From Curvularia sp. ZM96 (lineage: Eukaryota > Ascomycota > Dothideomycetes > Pleosporales > Pleosporaceae): a stretch of 64,000 nucleotides of DNA. The translations under genes were made by a program, and so were the position numbers. The stretch is taken from positions 1,302,001-1,366,000 of the forward strand of contig JAJGBQ010000005.1 in assembly GCA_022457065.1 (NCBI GenBank), given 5' to 3'. The notes below the pieces were generated by a model. The model did no database searches. It was not told the DNA's origin and saw only the letters and a program-made list of their open reading frames with translations. Shown piece after piece: positions 24,195 through 37,461 of the stretch (the first letter of the stretch is position 1; each line of letters opens with the position of its first letter).

Positions 24195-27100
24195 GCGTCT
24201 CCTTCTGAGACGTGTATGACAGTCTGTCCTTCACACGACTAGCACTTGCATACCCCCATGGTGTTTTGGGAACAATCGTTGGCTTGTTTTTTTCGAGAGT
24301 CTTCGCAACCCCCCCCTCAACGGATATGAGTGTCCTTGCCATACTTCTTGTTTCTTCTTCTTTGTGGCTGCTAGATTCAGCCCTACATTTTAAAATGTAC
24401 ATATATACTATCCCATGACGAATGGAAAACAATTGTCTTGCTGAAATTCCTTGAACTGTCTTGTGAAAATGTCTTGTCTTGTATGTGACTGTGGGTTTCT
24501 TTTGACATAAATTCAGGGAATTGCACTGCCTTCATCTTACCTAATACCTAACAGGCATTGACACTCTGCTTCTCCCCTAGTCCTTCTATATCTCCTTCCA
24601 TCACCACACAACTAAAGCAACACTACCCAGACTCACCTTTACTCGATATGCCTTTTCTTCTCCGCCAGCAGCGCACTTGCTCGACGCCGTGTTCGTGACA
24701 AGACACTCACAATCGGCCCTATGAAGCTTATACATGTGAAATAAGATTTCGTTCCCGTAATCACACGTCAGCTCCTCGTGTCGTACAAAGCTTATCTCTT
24801 GCATAAGTGCTTGAGTTTTTTCTGAGAGCCGCGTGAGAGACCTCGTATCTATTGGACTGAACTTTGTATTTTAGCACGCTTGAACAAGAGGTTTTGTGGT
24901 GAAGCTATGCTCTTGGTTTCGGTAGGCGCTTGGCGCATGTTTAGTGTTTAGTCTTGAACAGTGTGTGTTGCTGGAAAGTTTGTGAGGCTGTGATGCCCTG
25001 GATTATAGGAGTTTGGGCGGGCACGTGAAAGCTAGATGAGCAGGCGGTGGGAAAGGGGAAATGCTGGATTGAGGTTAAGATAGCTTGGTGCAGTATAGGA
25101 ATTCCCCTATTTAGGGTGACGAAGGTCGGCTTGTGTTTAGTTAGAGATCGACATTCAAGGCCGGGCTCTAAGGGACAGTCGAGATGCAACTAGGGGACAA
25201 ACGGCTCGGTTTGGTTCTAGATCTGGTTCGACTGTTATTTAATAAATTGGAAGAACTAGAGGAGAAGAGCGCAGGGGATTATCTGGTCTCCGGTCTAGAA
25301 GTGGTTGAATGAAGAACGTATTAGATGGGAGAGTACGATCCGGAGTAGACGGGATCTGGCATTTTGTTGCAACGTATGGGACTGAAGAAGCAAGAACGGG
25401 ACCACGTTGCTATCGGCACTGCTGAACTTTCTTTTGCTTGTGGAGCGTGCGAGCAAATTTGGTCTCGACGATAGCCAAAATTGGCGCTAGTCTAGCATCG
25501 AGTTTATCAGGGACCGTCGAAAGCCGACATCCTGGGAGAGAAGTTAAGCAGTTGAGACTTCTTTTGTAACCGACTGGTTAGTGAACTCGGTATTGTACAA
25601 TCGCTGCTACCTGAGACGAAGCCCTATCTACGCAACTCTCTAGACTCGAATTTGAGACGATACTTGTGAGATTGAAGAAGACGATAACACCCTGTGATCT
25701 TGAAATACACAGGTATTGTGTTTTCAAAAGAAGACGTTTGATGAAACAAGAGATTGGCGATTGCCAAAAAAGGGAGAAAAAATCACGGTCCACCACCGCA
25801 CCAGGGAAAAGGAAGTCCATCAAAACCATGCAGGGACCTCTTGCGTCACTCGTGCCATAGAAAAGTTACTCAGGGAACCCAGTAGGAGATCATGGTTTGG
25901 CGTTAGTCCCTTACTGGGACTGACTTCTGAGCGAACCTTGGCGTGAACCAGACTCTTGCTTGCCGAGCATAGCGAACCACATTGTTGGGGAAATGACGGC
26001 AAAGTGTGACTTCTGTAGTGATTATCATTGAGTGAGAGTGACACCAAAACAAGTATACCTTTTTGCGGTGATGCAGCTTGCACACCTACATACTCAAGAA
26101 AAAGACTCAATAGTGTTCAAGAAAAGGGTAAATCTTCCGCTTTCATTTTGCGTCGTGAGAGCGCGAAGTGGATTGCAGGAAATGACAGTCAACGGTCAAC
26201 CAGCAAGATGAAGCTTCTCGCTGGCTTCAGAACGGCGTTGTTCACACATACGAGTGTCACAGCGAGCACGGGTGGAATGAATCATCTGGATGATGCAATA
26301 GTGTAGAAAACGGAGCAGAAGGCTTACCTATAGGTAATGTTGTCCTGGATACTAGCTCACCATGTGGTAAATCGAGCAAAAACAATGTGTCGAGGCAGGG
26401 AAGCGAGACAACGGGTTGGATGCCGATCACTTGAGATTGTTTCTATTCGTGGAAATGTCATGAACGTTGCGAGGATCACGCAGATCTTTTCTTTGAAGAT
26501 TCCTTTCCATTGACTGTGCTGTAGAATGGATGACACATGAACTATCAGCCGTCACACTGACAGAAATCGCTTGCGTTGAGGTGACATCATGGAAAATAGA
26601 GGTTTGTGTTAGGAGATTCAATTGCTTTGGGTGGACATGGTCATGATGCCGGCATCAGGCTTTGCTAGCCTCTGTTAGGCTGTCCATTGAGTGTCACCTC
26701 CCATGCGTCGATTACTTCAACAGGGCTGTCGTACCGAAAAGTGTTACTGTATCTGGCATCAAGGCCCTCGCGTCGATCTGCAGATCAGTGTTTTGGTAGC
26801 CGATGATATCATTGCATCGAAATCAGTTTGTTGATTCAAAAGTGGAAGTTGGTGATGGGAGCAATAGCGGTGAGGGTCCGACATGTCCAACATGGCGAGT
26901 ACCTCAAAATGCCTCAAAAGCACTACTGGAGGGCCACGTACTCGTGTAAGTTTGTAGTGTCGCGCTGCTATTCATCGAACGAGACGGTCAACGAGTACCC
27001 CATGCCCCGCGGAGACTACTCGACAACCTGTGGCTGTGCGAGTGCAGCCAGCTGGCGCGTGAGCCACATGACATGCGCCACAAATCCGATATCTGCACTG

Positions 27101-28075
27101 CAAACAGGGGTCACGAGCTGAGAAAAGCCAAACTCTAAATCGCGTATCTGTGTCGAAGTATGATTTGAGATGGTGGGACCCATGCTGGCTGATGTGACTG
27201 GTTGGAGATCGGCTGCATCTGTAAATTAGATTGCGCAGAGTGTCAGACGGCGTCGTGGCTTGCAATCTAGATTGGCGATTATTTTTTTCGCAAGGGGCTG
27301 GACGGGGTGTGGGACATTGCAGTCGTTCCCGTCCGACAGTGGGCTGTGTATCAGTCTGGCCATGGTCTCAGACGCCCGCGGGAGACAGACAGCGAGAGGA
27401 AAAGGGATCATGGTGGCGGTCTCGCGGTTGACACGACGCGGGCGAGTGCGTGCAGCCCTGCGTTGTCCTTGGTTGCGGTGAACTTGACGTAACGTGTGTA
27501 CCGCTTCCGTGCGATCGCCAGTATCGTTCCCGCTTGGCAATGGACCATTGACTGGACATGATGGCTGTCTCGCGAATTACCGTCCTGCTTTTGCGCCGTC
27601 TCGGCAATTCCCTTGTGCCCTGGTCGCGCATCGCCGTGGTGTATGTATGTACGAAGTAGTGCATGGGGGTTGGTTGTGCACGCAGGCCGACGACGCTGCA
27701 CCGCCGCCCCCGTCGCCCGAGTCGCAATTCCCCCCGACGCATCGAGGGCGACACAGAGAGACAAAGACAATGTCGGATCGAGGCTGAGGATGGCGTTTGG
27801 GTCAGGGTCCAGATGGCTCGACGCGCGCGTGCAGAAACGAGCTGGAGCGGGTGGTGCATTGGCCTGCGTCGCGCTATAGGGCCGATGGTTGTAGTGGCCG
27901 CAAGGGCCACGACGTCACACGTAGACACACTGGCTTTGCTCCTGGCAGCGCCCACCCGCCGTCCTGTTTATTTGTATCCCGCGCAGGGAGCCCTCTTTTC
28001 TCCCCATCGTTATCCTCCTCTCGTGCCCTCTCTTCCACCAATTTCGAGGGGCGTGCTACCGTCGCATTGCCTACA
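24195..28075. other. Gene-poor region of 3.9 kb
   Basis: The longest stretch without a supportable gene. All open frames are short, lack recognisable domains and cannot be joined by convincing introns. The middle (about 24.5-27.2 kb) appears poorer in G+C than the flanks. No tRNA, rRNA or transposase sequence was recognised. The last 300 bases should be the promoter of the channel gene. Confidence 0.45.
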
Positions 28076-30772
28076 ATGTCGTCCACTGTGAGTTTGCTGC
28101 CGCTACTGCGCGTACCATGCTTGCGCTAACCGTACCAAAAAGGGTGGTGAGATTGGCAAGGCCAAAGAAGAGTCCAACAGCTCCGTCTCCAGCTTGGTGT
28201 CGACACTGGTCCCGACGGCCATTATTGCTTTCGCCTTTGTTGTCGCTTTCCTCATTGCCCGCAAGCATTTCCGTAGAGTGTACGCACCCAGGACGTACCT
28301 CAATCACCTGGGCAAACAGCGCCAGACGCCGGCTCCAAGCCCTGGTTTGTTCGGATGGATCAAAGACTTCAGGAGCCTCAAGGATGAATACATCCTCGAC
28401 CACCAGTCCATTGACGGCTATCTCTTTGTCCGCTATTTCAAGGTCCTCATCGCCATCAGCTTCCTAGGTTGTCTTATTACATGGCCCGTCTTGTTCCCCG
28501 TCAATGCTACTGGCGGTGCAGGCCAGACCCAGCTCGATCTGCTCTCCATGAGTAACATTGACCCCACAGGTACCAATGTCAACCGGTACTATGCCCAGGC
28601 TTGCATTTCCTTCATTTTCCTTGGACTCATCCTAATCATTATTGGCCGCGAATCTTTCTATGTGATCAATCTCCGCCAAGCCTACCGCCGCTCACCGTGG
28701 GGAGCTAGCCGCTTGTCTTCGCGTACCATCTTATTCACCAATGTGCCCAAGGCGCTTTCCCAGACGGCCCTATTTGAAATGTTCCCAGGTGTCAAGCACG
28801 CCTGGGTCGCCTCAAACACCAAGGAGCTGGATGAGCTGGTTGAAGACCGCGACGACACTGCCACCAAACTGGAAAACGCCGAGGTGGAGCTACTGACCAA
28901 CGCCAACCAGAACCGACTCAAGGCCGAGAAGGGCAAGAAGCACTTTGTCGCCGCGGACGTGAACGACGGCACCAAATGGATTGACCCCAAGAAGCGACCA
29001 ACCCACAAGCTCAAGTTCCTAATTGGCAAGAAGGTCGACACCATTGAATACGGCCGTTCTCATCTTGCTGAGCTCATCCCCAAGATTACCGCGGAGCAGG
29101 ACAAGCACTGGAACGGCCAAGGTGACGTCGTTGGAGCCGTTTTCATCGAGTTCGAAACCCAGAGACTCGCTCAGGATGCCTGGCAAATGATGCAGTCGAG
29201 GAAGACCAGACCCAACAGCAGCCTCAAGGCACGCCAACTCGGTGTCATGCCTCAAGAGGTTGTGTGGGGTAACCTTCGTATCAAGCCTGCTGAGCACTAT
29301 GCTCGATGGCTTTTTGCGACCGCCTTCATCACTGTCATGATCATCTTCTTTGCAGTTCCAGGTATGCATTGTACGACGATTCCATGTCAACTCACTAACC
29401 ACATTTAGTCGCATTCGTCGGTCTCATCTCCAACATCAACTACCTTGCCGATCGCTTCACATGGCTTGAATGGATCCTGGACATTCCCAAAGTCATCCTT
29501 GGTGTGATCACCGGTCTGTTACCCGCAGTGCTCCTTGCTGTTCTTATGGCTCTCGTCCCCATTGTATGCCGTTTGATGGCCAAGTTGGCTGGCTATGTTA
29601 CCTACAGCCAGATTGAGCTCAAGACGCAGAGCTGGTACTTTGCCTTCCAGGTCATTCAGGTCTTCCTTGTCGCCACTTTGTCCGGTGCCATCACTTCGGT
29701 AATCAACAAGGTGCTCAATGAACCAGGCAGCGTTCTCACTCTTCTCTCGACCAATCTGCCCAAGGCCTCTAATTTCTACATCAGCTATTTTATCCTTCTG
29801 GGTCTGTCGTCGGCCTCTGGAACTCTGCTCAACATTGGTGGCTTCGTTGTCGTTGTTCTCCTTGGCCGTATCCTCCCTGGAAAGACACCCCGCAAGATCT
29901 TCCAAAACCTCACCAAGCTTTCTGCTCCATCATGGGGTTCCGAGTACCCCAAGTGGATTAACTTGGGTGTCATTGCCATCACCTACTCTGGTATCGCGCC
30001 TCTAATCCTTGGTTTCGCCACGGTTGGTTTCGCCCTTATCTACGTCGCGTTCAGGTACAATTTCCTATATGTGTACGAGACGAACCTCGACACCAAGGGC
30101 GACGCGTATCAAAAGGCCCTCCGCCAACTCATCACCGGTGTCTACCTCTCGGAAATCTGTCTCATTGGCCTCTTTGCCATTGCCACTGGTAAAAACACCC
30201 AAGCCGCCGGTCCGCTCGCCATCATGTGCCTCTGCCTGCTCCTCACCATCCTCTTCCAATTCACACTCAAGTTCGCCCTCAAGCACGAAGAAGCACGCCT
30301 CGCCTACGCTGACATCCCATCCGCCCACGGCGGCCGCCTGGAAGAAGCCGGCCTTGCCCAAAACGGCGAAAAGCACCACGCCACCTCCGCAGCCCCTGGC
30401 CACGAACCCAAGCCCACCCGTATGCCTGCCTTCCTACGCAATATCCTCAACCCTGAAAAGCATTCTCTTCACGCCCTCTCCGCCTCCCTGGATCAATTCT
30501 ACCACACGCCACAGGATCCGCTGCCAATTGAGGTCCAGAAGCGTGCTTTCTTCAACCCATCTATCACCAGTCCTACGCCTGTGATCTGGATCGTCAAGGA
30601 CGACATGGGCATCAGCACCCGCGAGATCAGAGATACCCAGAAGGCGGTCCCTGGCCTCGTCATCACCGATGAGCAGGCTGTCTTCAACGAAAAGGGCAAG
30701 GTGTACTGGCACGGTATCGAGGATGGTCAGGCTAGAGAGGCGCCTGTCTTCGATGAGCGCATCATGTACTAA
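28076..30772 (+). CDS. CSC1/OSCA-family membrane channel (RSN1-like)
   Basis: Three exons, 28076-28087 (12 nt, only MSST), 28143-29361 and 29409-30772, give 864 residues. Introns are 55 nt (GTGAGT donor) and 47 nt (GTATGC donor, ACTAAC branch). An N-terminal transmembrane helix (VPTAIIAFAFVVAFLIA) is followed by two more hydrophobic segments, a long cytosolic part with an RRM-like fold start (LFTNVPKAL, MFPGVKHAWVAS) and a charged coiled coil. The conserved multi-pass core runs from IKPAEHYARWLF to the last helices near 30290. The C-terminal tail is soluble. The family includes calcium-permeable, osmosensitive or mechanosensitive channels and yeast Csc1/Rsn1 of the plasma membrane. The fold assignment is firm, the ion and stimulus are inferred. 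Confidence 0.88.
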
Positions 30773-31185
30773 GTGGTGGTGCTTGGATTGTGTTTTGAAT
30801 GAATGAGAATAATGGAGTTTTATACCCATACCCCAAACTCTTTAGGGAACACGATGATTGTTTTGTTTTTGTTTTGTAATGGCTTGTTTTTTTTTAGTGC
30901 TAGTGATGAGAGGGGAGTAGATCACAGAAAAACATAAAAAGATGCCCCGACAAATTGTTCTCCTCAGCTCTGAGTACGTAGTAGTAATGTAGTAATTAGC
31001 AATGAAAAGACCTAGTAATGTAAGATATGACTTGGTACTAGCCGTCTATTGCACACGATGTGTAGGGATGCATATGCAATACAAACCCTTTGTCACGACG
31101 CATTCACAAAACCCATCGAATCAATCAGCGGGTAAGACAAGAATACATTTGACTATCTGCAAACTCTCACACCCCATATTCCAAT
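30773..31185. other. Intergenic between convergent 3' ends
   Basis: Short AT-rich region between the channel gene and the ceramidase 3' end, with T-runs typical of 3'UTR. No gene seen. Confidence 0.5.
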
Positions 31186-33503
31186 CTAGGTCAGCTTGAA
31201 GGCCGCACTCTTGCCCTCAAAGGCCTCAATGCTACCGCCAATCTTCTTTGCATCACCATTGTATTTGATGCGATATGTTCCCGCCGCAGGTGCTGTCAAG
31301 CCCGTGTCCCAGGTAATCGTGACTTCGCTAGTACCCGTGAGGCCATTGACGCGCTTCCACTGGTACACGAGCTCCCAGTCTTCGTCGTTCCTGATCTGGG
31401 TCCATGTCCCGTCGCTTGACTGTTGCTCTATAGCAGCAAAAGTACCTTCGAGACGAAGGTTGTTGCGTGGGTTGGCGCCGACAAACGACGCGCTCACTAG
31501 GGCACCGCGTGCGTAGCTGGAAACAACGTCTTTTGTGACTTGGCCAAATGAGCGACCGATGCCGGCACCGTCATATACAACACCGGTGATGAGCGAGATA
31601 CTCTTGTCACGGTGATCAGGAGGCGAAGGTCCTGGTGGAGGTGGGCTTGTTGCTCCATCGGCAATGTAGGGCAGGTACGTCAAGGTAGAGTTGATGTAGG
31701 CATTCAGCGTATGCTGGCCGTAGAGAGTGGACGCACCCTCGTAGCGTTGAATACCGTACTCCTCCTCTGTGGTGATGTAGTGCGTGTAAGAGTTTGCTGG
31801 TCCGCCAAGCACGACAATCGGCTCGGAGGCGATGTTGGACGACACAACAGCATTGTGTACTGCTTCGCGCCAGCGGCGGCCAGACATGGTCGTCGCCTCG
31901 CCAGGTGAGACAATAATGACAAATTGGCCAACGCGAAGTACCTGGATATCGACAATATTGGGAGACCACTGGTAAGGTACTTTGGCCTGGCCGACGTTCA
32001 GCAGGATAGGCTTTGGGTATTGGCAAGCAATCTGTTCCTTGCCAGGTGGGGAAATAGCGCTGCCGACGATGTTCCAGAAGGGATTTGAAGGCGCACCAGG
32101 GTCATTTTGAACAAAGTCAAACGCACCAGGGCCGTCAGAAGTTCCGGCAGCAAACGAGTTGCCCATTGCAGCAGGGCAGGTGCGAACTACAGATCCATTG
32201 CTCAGTGTAAAGGTGAAGTTGGAGAAATCAACGTAGGTGTGGAAGGAGCGAACGTTGCCAGAGACGGGAGTTAAGGCAGCTGAGTTCATGATGCCTTTGG
32301 CACCCTGGTATTGACGCTTGCCAATCTCGTAGCAGGACTTATGGCCACCGTCGTTCAGACCATAGAATGGACCACGGCCATGGCAATCCTGGCTCTTGCC
32401 TCCGCAAGTACTGTCGTTGAGTCGGCACTGTTGGTTGGATCCATCTTCGCAGTATGCACCAAGAACGTTGGGGGTCGTGTCACCGACATTGGCTTGTGAG
32501 AAACCTGCAACAAAGCCCTTGGCAGCATTTGCTTGGTCGGCGTTTGCCTCCATGTCTTGTTCGAGGAGATATGCGGCGACACCCTTGTTGTCTCCAGCAA
32601 CAAGCGTCTGGTTGCCAAGCATGCTGGTACCGTGGGTAGCGAACCAGTTCAGCACGCCAATGTTCTTCCCATCGCTGGCTCGCGTAAACTTGAGCAGCGT
32701 CATGGTCTTGTCTACATCGTCCGTGTAGCGGTCACGCTCGGCTTGTGGGTTGGCAAGATAGGCAAAGAGACTGCGGTTGATGTTTGCATCGTTGATCTTA
32801 GCGCTGCCAGCACTGACAGTGCCTAGCGCCAGGCCTTCGTGTGCTCTCTTGATGGACAGAAGGGTTCCATCAACAATGGCCTGATAACTCTGCTTGTCGA
32901 ATCCGAGACTGGTGATTTGTGGGAGAAGGTAGTTCAACCAAGCACCTGGGCCAGCATGGCTGTGGGTGCCTGTCACCGCCACATTGTTCTTTCCATAGAC
33001 GGAATACTCGGAACCCATGGCCTGGAGGCCCTCGAGGATACCATTTCGGATGGCCGTGTCTCCAGACTGGGTGTCGAGCACGAGGTAGACGAATCGGTCA
33101 CTTGGCTTGCTTGGGTTGCCGATGATGAAGGCACGCGAGTAGATGCGTTGGCGCAGTCCCGTTCCTACTTGAGATGAATTGGCATAGCCCATGAGATTCA
33201 ACTCGACAACCGGGCTAGAAGAGCGGTTAGCAGTGTCGCAGCATTTCAAGGTGATCAGACGGCGTCGTACCCGGTGATATCTGCCTTGCCAACGCCGATA
33301 AGGTACGAAGACGCATCCTGGGCAGCGCCGCCATCCTGCTTCTCGCTGAAGAAGGAATCCTGCTGCGCGCCGGTGTAAGGTAGGTCCAGACGGGCATGCC
33401 ACAAGTCGACCGAGGGGAATCCCAGGTTGATGACGAGCTGGCCGATGATCAAAGAGGCGATAAGGGCAGCGCCCAGAGCAACGGCGATATGGGAGCGGGC
33501 CAT
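31186..33503 (-). CDS. Neutral/alkaline ceramidase
   Basis: Hydrolyses ceramide to sphingoid base and fatty acid. Minus-strand exons 33271-33503 and 31186-33214 give 753 residues; the 56-nt intron (33215-33270) has a GTACGA donor, GCTAAC branch and TTCTAG acceptor, and joins VGKADITG to PVVELNLMGYA. That YLIGVGKADITG-PVVELNLMGY start is the family hallmark. An uncleaved signal-anchor helix (about residues 5-28) precedes it, so the enzyme probably faces the secretory lumen or outside. The zinc-site His motif is VTGTHSHAGPG. The catalytic Ser lies in GFSQANVGDTTPNVLG near residue 316. The C-terminal 130 residues form the usual beta-sandwich. It lies head to head with the SPF27 gene, 335 bases apart. 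Confidence 0.93.
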
Positions 33504-33838
33504 CGTCGGCAAGACGCACGGGCGGGAGTGTGGGGAAGAGAGCGAGGTGCCCGAGCGGGAAACAAGAGGTACTTGTATGCTACGGAGGGCGCATCGAGTC
33601 GTTGTACAAGAGGAGTGCGTCGAGGGCCTTCTGCTTTTGGCGACCAAAGCTCCCCTGTGCGCCGGGATGGCTGCGCAGCGGAGGTGGATGCATGACGTTG
33701 CGGGGGATGCTTGGGCTGTGGTTGGTGGGGATGGACGTGCCTATAGCTTAATTTTATCGGGTTAAGCTTTCTTTGGCGGCGTGACATCTGCCAGAGCCAA
33801 TACACCTTCTCTCCCGCCCCTGCACGTCGCTTGCAACA
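33504..33838. promoter_or_regulatory. Divergent promoter between ceramidase and SPF27
   Basis: 335 bases separate the two start codons, so both promoters must share this sequence. GC-rich near the ceramidase side, with a short AT-rich centre (around 33740-33775) where initiation is plausible. Confidence 0.5.
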
Positions 33839-34614
33839 ATGCCGCTCATTCAAGCAGCCTACGATGACCTCCCTTGTATGTGTTAATTGGCCTCGCCAGG
33901 AACAGCTCCATATCCGATGCGCTGTGTGCTGGGGGGACTGCGCGCGTGACGGCGATCCCAACCACATGCTAACTCGTTGCAGACGTAGATACGGAGCTCG
34001 ACGCAACGAGCATTGCTGCTGCCAAAGCTGCCATCGATGCCGACATCCGGGGCGCTGGCGTCGACATCTCAGACATGCACCCGGCCTTGATTCCAGCAGC
34101 CGCTCAGTACACGCCTACCTTTTCAGACTTCATCTCGCGCGAGCATGCGCGTCTCGACGACGACCCGACCTCCAAGCTCTCTGGAATAGACCTGAAGCGC
34201 TACGAAGACCTCGATGCGCCAGAGACCACGGACCCAGCGAGCGACGAGGACCGTCCAAAGCTGCTCCAACAGTGGAGCAAGGCCTTGAAGCAGGCCTACA
34301 CCAGCTCCGAGTACGTCCAGGGCAGGTTGACCCAGCTCGGCTTGTTGGAGAAGTTTGGCAAAAACGCGTGGTTGGTTGGCAACTCGCAGCTCGAGGACAT
34401 ACTGAAGGGTATTGAGGCAGAGCTAGCGGATCTGAGGAAGCAGCAAGAAGAGACGGAGATGATGAGGCGGTCGCAGCAGGATAGCGTCAGCGGTGAGATC
34501 AAGACGTTGGAGGAGACGTGGAAGAAGGGCCTGGGGAGAGTGCTGGAGACAGAGGTTGCGGCCGAGGGACTCAAGCAGCAAATTTTGGAGGAGAGGAGGG
34601 CTGGCGCTGTCTGA
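33839..34614 (+). CDS. Pre-mRNA-splicing factor SPF27 (BCAS2/Cwf7 family)
   Basis: Core subunit of the Prp19 (NineTeen) complex that activates the spliceosome, in the nucleus. Two exons, 33839-33875 and 33983-34614, give 222 residues. The 107-nt intron has GTATGT and CTAACTCGTTGCAG ends and splits a Tyr codon (DLPYVDTELD). The N-terminus MPLIQAAYDDLPYVD is the family signature, and the C-terminal half is a long coiled coil beginning near LRKQQEETEMMRRSQQD. Length fits the family (about 200-230 residues). An ATG at 34075 begins a longer-looking open frame, but it lacks the conserved N-terminus. Confidence 0.87.
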
Positions 34615-36137
34615 AGTGCTTACACTGCCATTGGACTTGGTGACTGCAGTATTATGATACCCAATTTGCAATAAATACGTCGTCGTTTACCCATGGTAGC
34701 TCCATTACGGCTCCATTGCTGTGCATGTTAAGGCATGACAGGTTTTAAATACCAGATATCATGAGCTCTGGTTTTGAATGCTTCGGGTACTGAATACTGC
34801 CTCAAAATTAAAGTTGCGGTCACTGGCAAGCAGTCTATACTATTGTATCTCCAGCGAACTGCTCTCGCGTATTCTTCTACCACTCTTCCCTTCCTCTCTC
34901 TTTTCCCATCTCTTCATTTCTCGCGACACGCACGAGTCTGTTTTCTCCCAACATTCAGCAAGACGTGAGAAACGAGGTGGGGACGCTAGCCCTGTTTCAC
35001 TACAGTGACAGCAAACGCGCCGAAAGCTAAAAAATGAACAACAGTAATTACATACGCCTTGTACCTCACTTTCATTGCAAAAAAGGGCAAAAAATCAAGC
35101 AATCCTCTCTCCGCTTCTGTTGCTCCAGCACCTCGATTCGAACGAGGCGCCCTCCTAACTTTGCAACCCTAGTTGGGACACTAAGTGGGTTATTTAGTTT
35201 CCTATAAACCCTGTTTAGCAATCTCAATATAGTCTCTGCTAGTAGCAGGGGATCCCTATAGCCTTATTAGCAAGCCTAATTTTTGGTATTCGGGAACCCA
35301 CCCAGTGCCCCTGTTAGGAGCCCACCCGACCACGGAGGAGAAGATTGCTTGATGGTAAGAGGGGGAATCTGCTGGCATATATATATGATACAATATATCA
35401 GATAGCCTGGCAAACTTAGTGAGTCGGCACTAAGCAAACGATGTGTGTGTGTATACAAACTTCACATCCAAATCTTGGAGCAGCGCTAAGAGACCCTGAC
35501 AACACAACAATTTGCATCACAATATCAGCCCCCTACGAACTTACTGAATCAAGTTCTATCTTTCGGACTGCATTTTCTCCCCTTTGCGCTTTCTTCGCCG
35601 CACTGATCTCTCGTTTCATCGACGGTAAAGTAGACGCAAAAGCCATGTAACCAAACATTCTTTTCCCAATCTCCATGGCATTCAACTCATAGCTAAACAT
35701 GCCCTTACGTCCATAGTCTTGCCTTCACTACCGCTTGTCTGTAGTTCAAGCAGAGGATCAATGTCATGTCCAGGGTGAATGCGCGATGCAAGATATAGCA
35801 AAGGTGTAGCGACTTTGATAACATGAGTTGAGAACTTGCCTAGACAATACATGCTCAACCAAATACACAGACACACTTATACCAAAACACATCCCAGTAT
35901 ACTCATACAGCGCGTTATATGTCCAGCCTTGGCACACATGAAGTCGCCCACGGGCCCGCAACAACAATCCGCCGAGCCTCGGTTCAACCCCAGCTTTCAG
36001 CCTGCCTACCCCGAGCCTACATCCGATGACGATCGCGTTAGCCGTCTGCCGCCATGCATCCTCATATCTTCTCTTCTCCTATTCTCTCCAGGAAAAACTT
36101 ACATACCATTGACCCCTAAGACCAAAACAACCACAAA
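34615..36137. other. Intergenic, with a possible degenerate repeat element
   Basis: 1.5 kb without a gene. AT-rich in the middle (around 35160-35420, including a TATATATATA stretch) and holding a tRNA-like T-arm at 35131-35147. The 3' end is the promoter of the dehydrogenase gene. Confidence 0.4.
35131..35147 (-). other. tRNA T-arm-like sequence
   Basis: On the minus strand a 5-bp stem CCTCG/CGAGG closes the loop TTCGAAT, matching a T-arm and the polymerase III B-box core GTTCGAATC. It is followed by TGCTGGAG, which could be the 3' half of an acceptor stem, but no matching 5' half, D-arm or anticodon arm is found upstream. A decayed tRNA, a tRNA-derived SINE or chance are all possible. Confidence 0.25.
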
Positions 36138-37086
36138 ATGGAGAACAGCAGCTTATTCGACGTCAGCGTATGTTGTCATCGTCCAACTGACCCACCTTCC
36201 CGTTGTCTCGGATATGCACTAACCACGACATATCCAACAGGGCAAAGTCGTCCTCGTAACTGGCGGTGCTAAAGGCATCGGGCGCATGATCAGCGAGGGT
36301 TTCGTCCGCAATGGCGCAACCGTCTTCGTATCGTCACGCGACGCCAAAGCATGCGAGGAAGCGTGCAAGGAGATGAATGCGCTGGGCAAAGGGAAAGCGG
36401 ATTTCATTGCTGCGGACTTGTACAAGGATGATGCTGCGACGTATATCGCACAGGAGCTGAAGAAGCGCACGTCAAGTACGTTCGCTAGATTTCCCTTACC
36501 GTTTCCATTTTACCTATAAGAGTGATATAGATGTTGTGAAGAGCAGCACTAACAAGACCCAGAACTCGATGTCCTCGTCAACAACAGCGGCAGCAACTGG
36601 GGCGAAACATACGACAAGTATCCTGCGGCGGCCTGGGACCGCGTTCTGAACCTCAACCTTAAGCGCGTCTTCCAACTCACACAAGCCGTGACGCCCCTCC
36701 TTGAAGCCGCCGCGACGCCCGCCTCGCCCGCACGCATCATCAACATCGGCAGTGTGGATGGCCTTCGTGTCCCTGCACTCGAGACATTCGCGTACTCGGC
36801 TTCCAAGGCGGGTCTGCACCATATGAGCCGGGTGCTGGCGAGCCATCTGGGCAAGCGCGGTATCACGAGTAATACGATTGCGTGCGGCCCGTTTCAGAGC
36901 AAGATGATGAAGGCGACGCTGGAGAAGTACCAAGATGTGATTACGAGTGGGATTCCACTGGGACGAATTGGTAGTCCCGAAGATGTGGCCGGAACATGCA
37001 TTTGGCTGTCGAGTCGCGCCGGGTCGTATGTCAATGGTGCGACGATTACGCTGGATGGTGGCAGTGTTGTGGGTGCCAAGTTGTAA
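36138..37086 (+). CDS. Short-chain dehydrogenase/reductase
   Basis: NAD(P)-dependent oxidoreductase of the classical SDR type. Three exons, 36138-36167, 36241-36475 and 36563-37086, give 262 residues; introns are 73 and 87 nt with GTATGT and GTACGT donors. Visible motifs: cofactor-binding VTGGAKGIG (about residues 16-24), NNSG (central sheet), catalytic Ser in IINIGSVDG, YSASK with Tyr and Lys near 166 and 170, then the NTIACGPF turn and a C-terminal NGATITLDGG. The sequence resembles fungal reductases annotated as 3-oxoacyl-[ACP] reductase or RhlG-like. The substrate cannot be inferred and no partner genes flank it. Confidence 0.88.
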
Positions 37087-37461
37087 GTCAGTGGTGATCA
37101 TTGTAACAATATCAATACCAAGTGTACACATCTACGCAAGTGTGACCAATCAGACACCAAACAGAGTGAACAACAGGGCTCGTATTGGATTATCTAGGTA
37201 GCGAAACAAGTGTGCTCTAGATCCTTTGATGCCACACACATAGGAGATAGGAAGAAGAAAGCGCTAAATGTATGGTGCACCAGACCCGGACCCTAAGAAC
37301 CTAGAGAGACTATTTCCAGCCAAAACAAAGGGAAGAAAGGCAAGGATCCAGAAGACGGAAAAACAGTAACAAGAGGAGGTATGCTGTGGTATCATCCATA
37401 TGCAGTCCAGACACCCGTAACGCCATTTTTAACAAGAAAGAAAATGCGTCAGGTGCTTGGT
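37087..37461. other. Intergenic between convergent genes
   Basis: 3' ends of the dehydrogenase and of the minus-strand 37462 gene. Nothing else seen. Confidence 0.5.
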
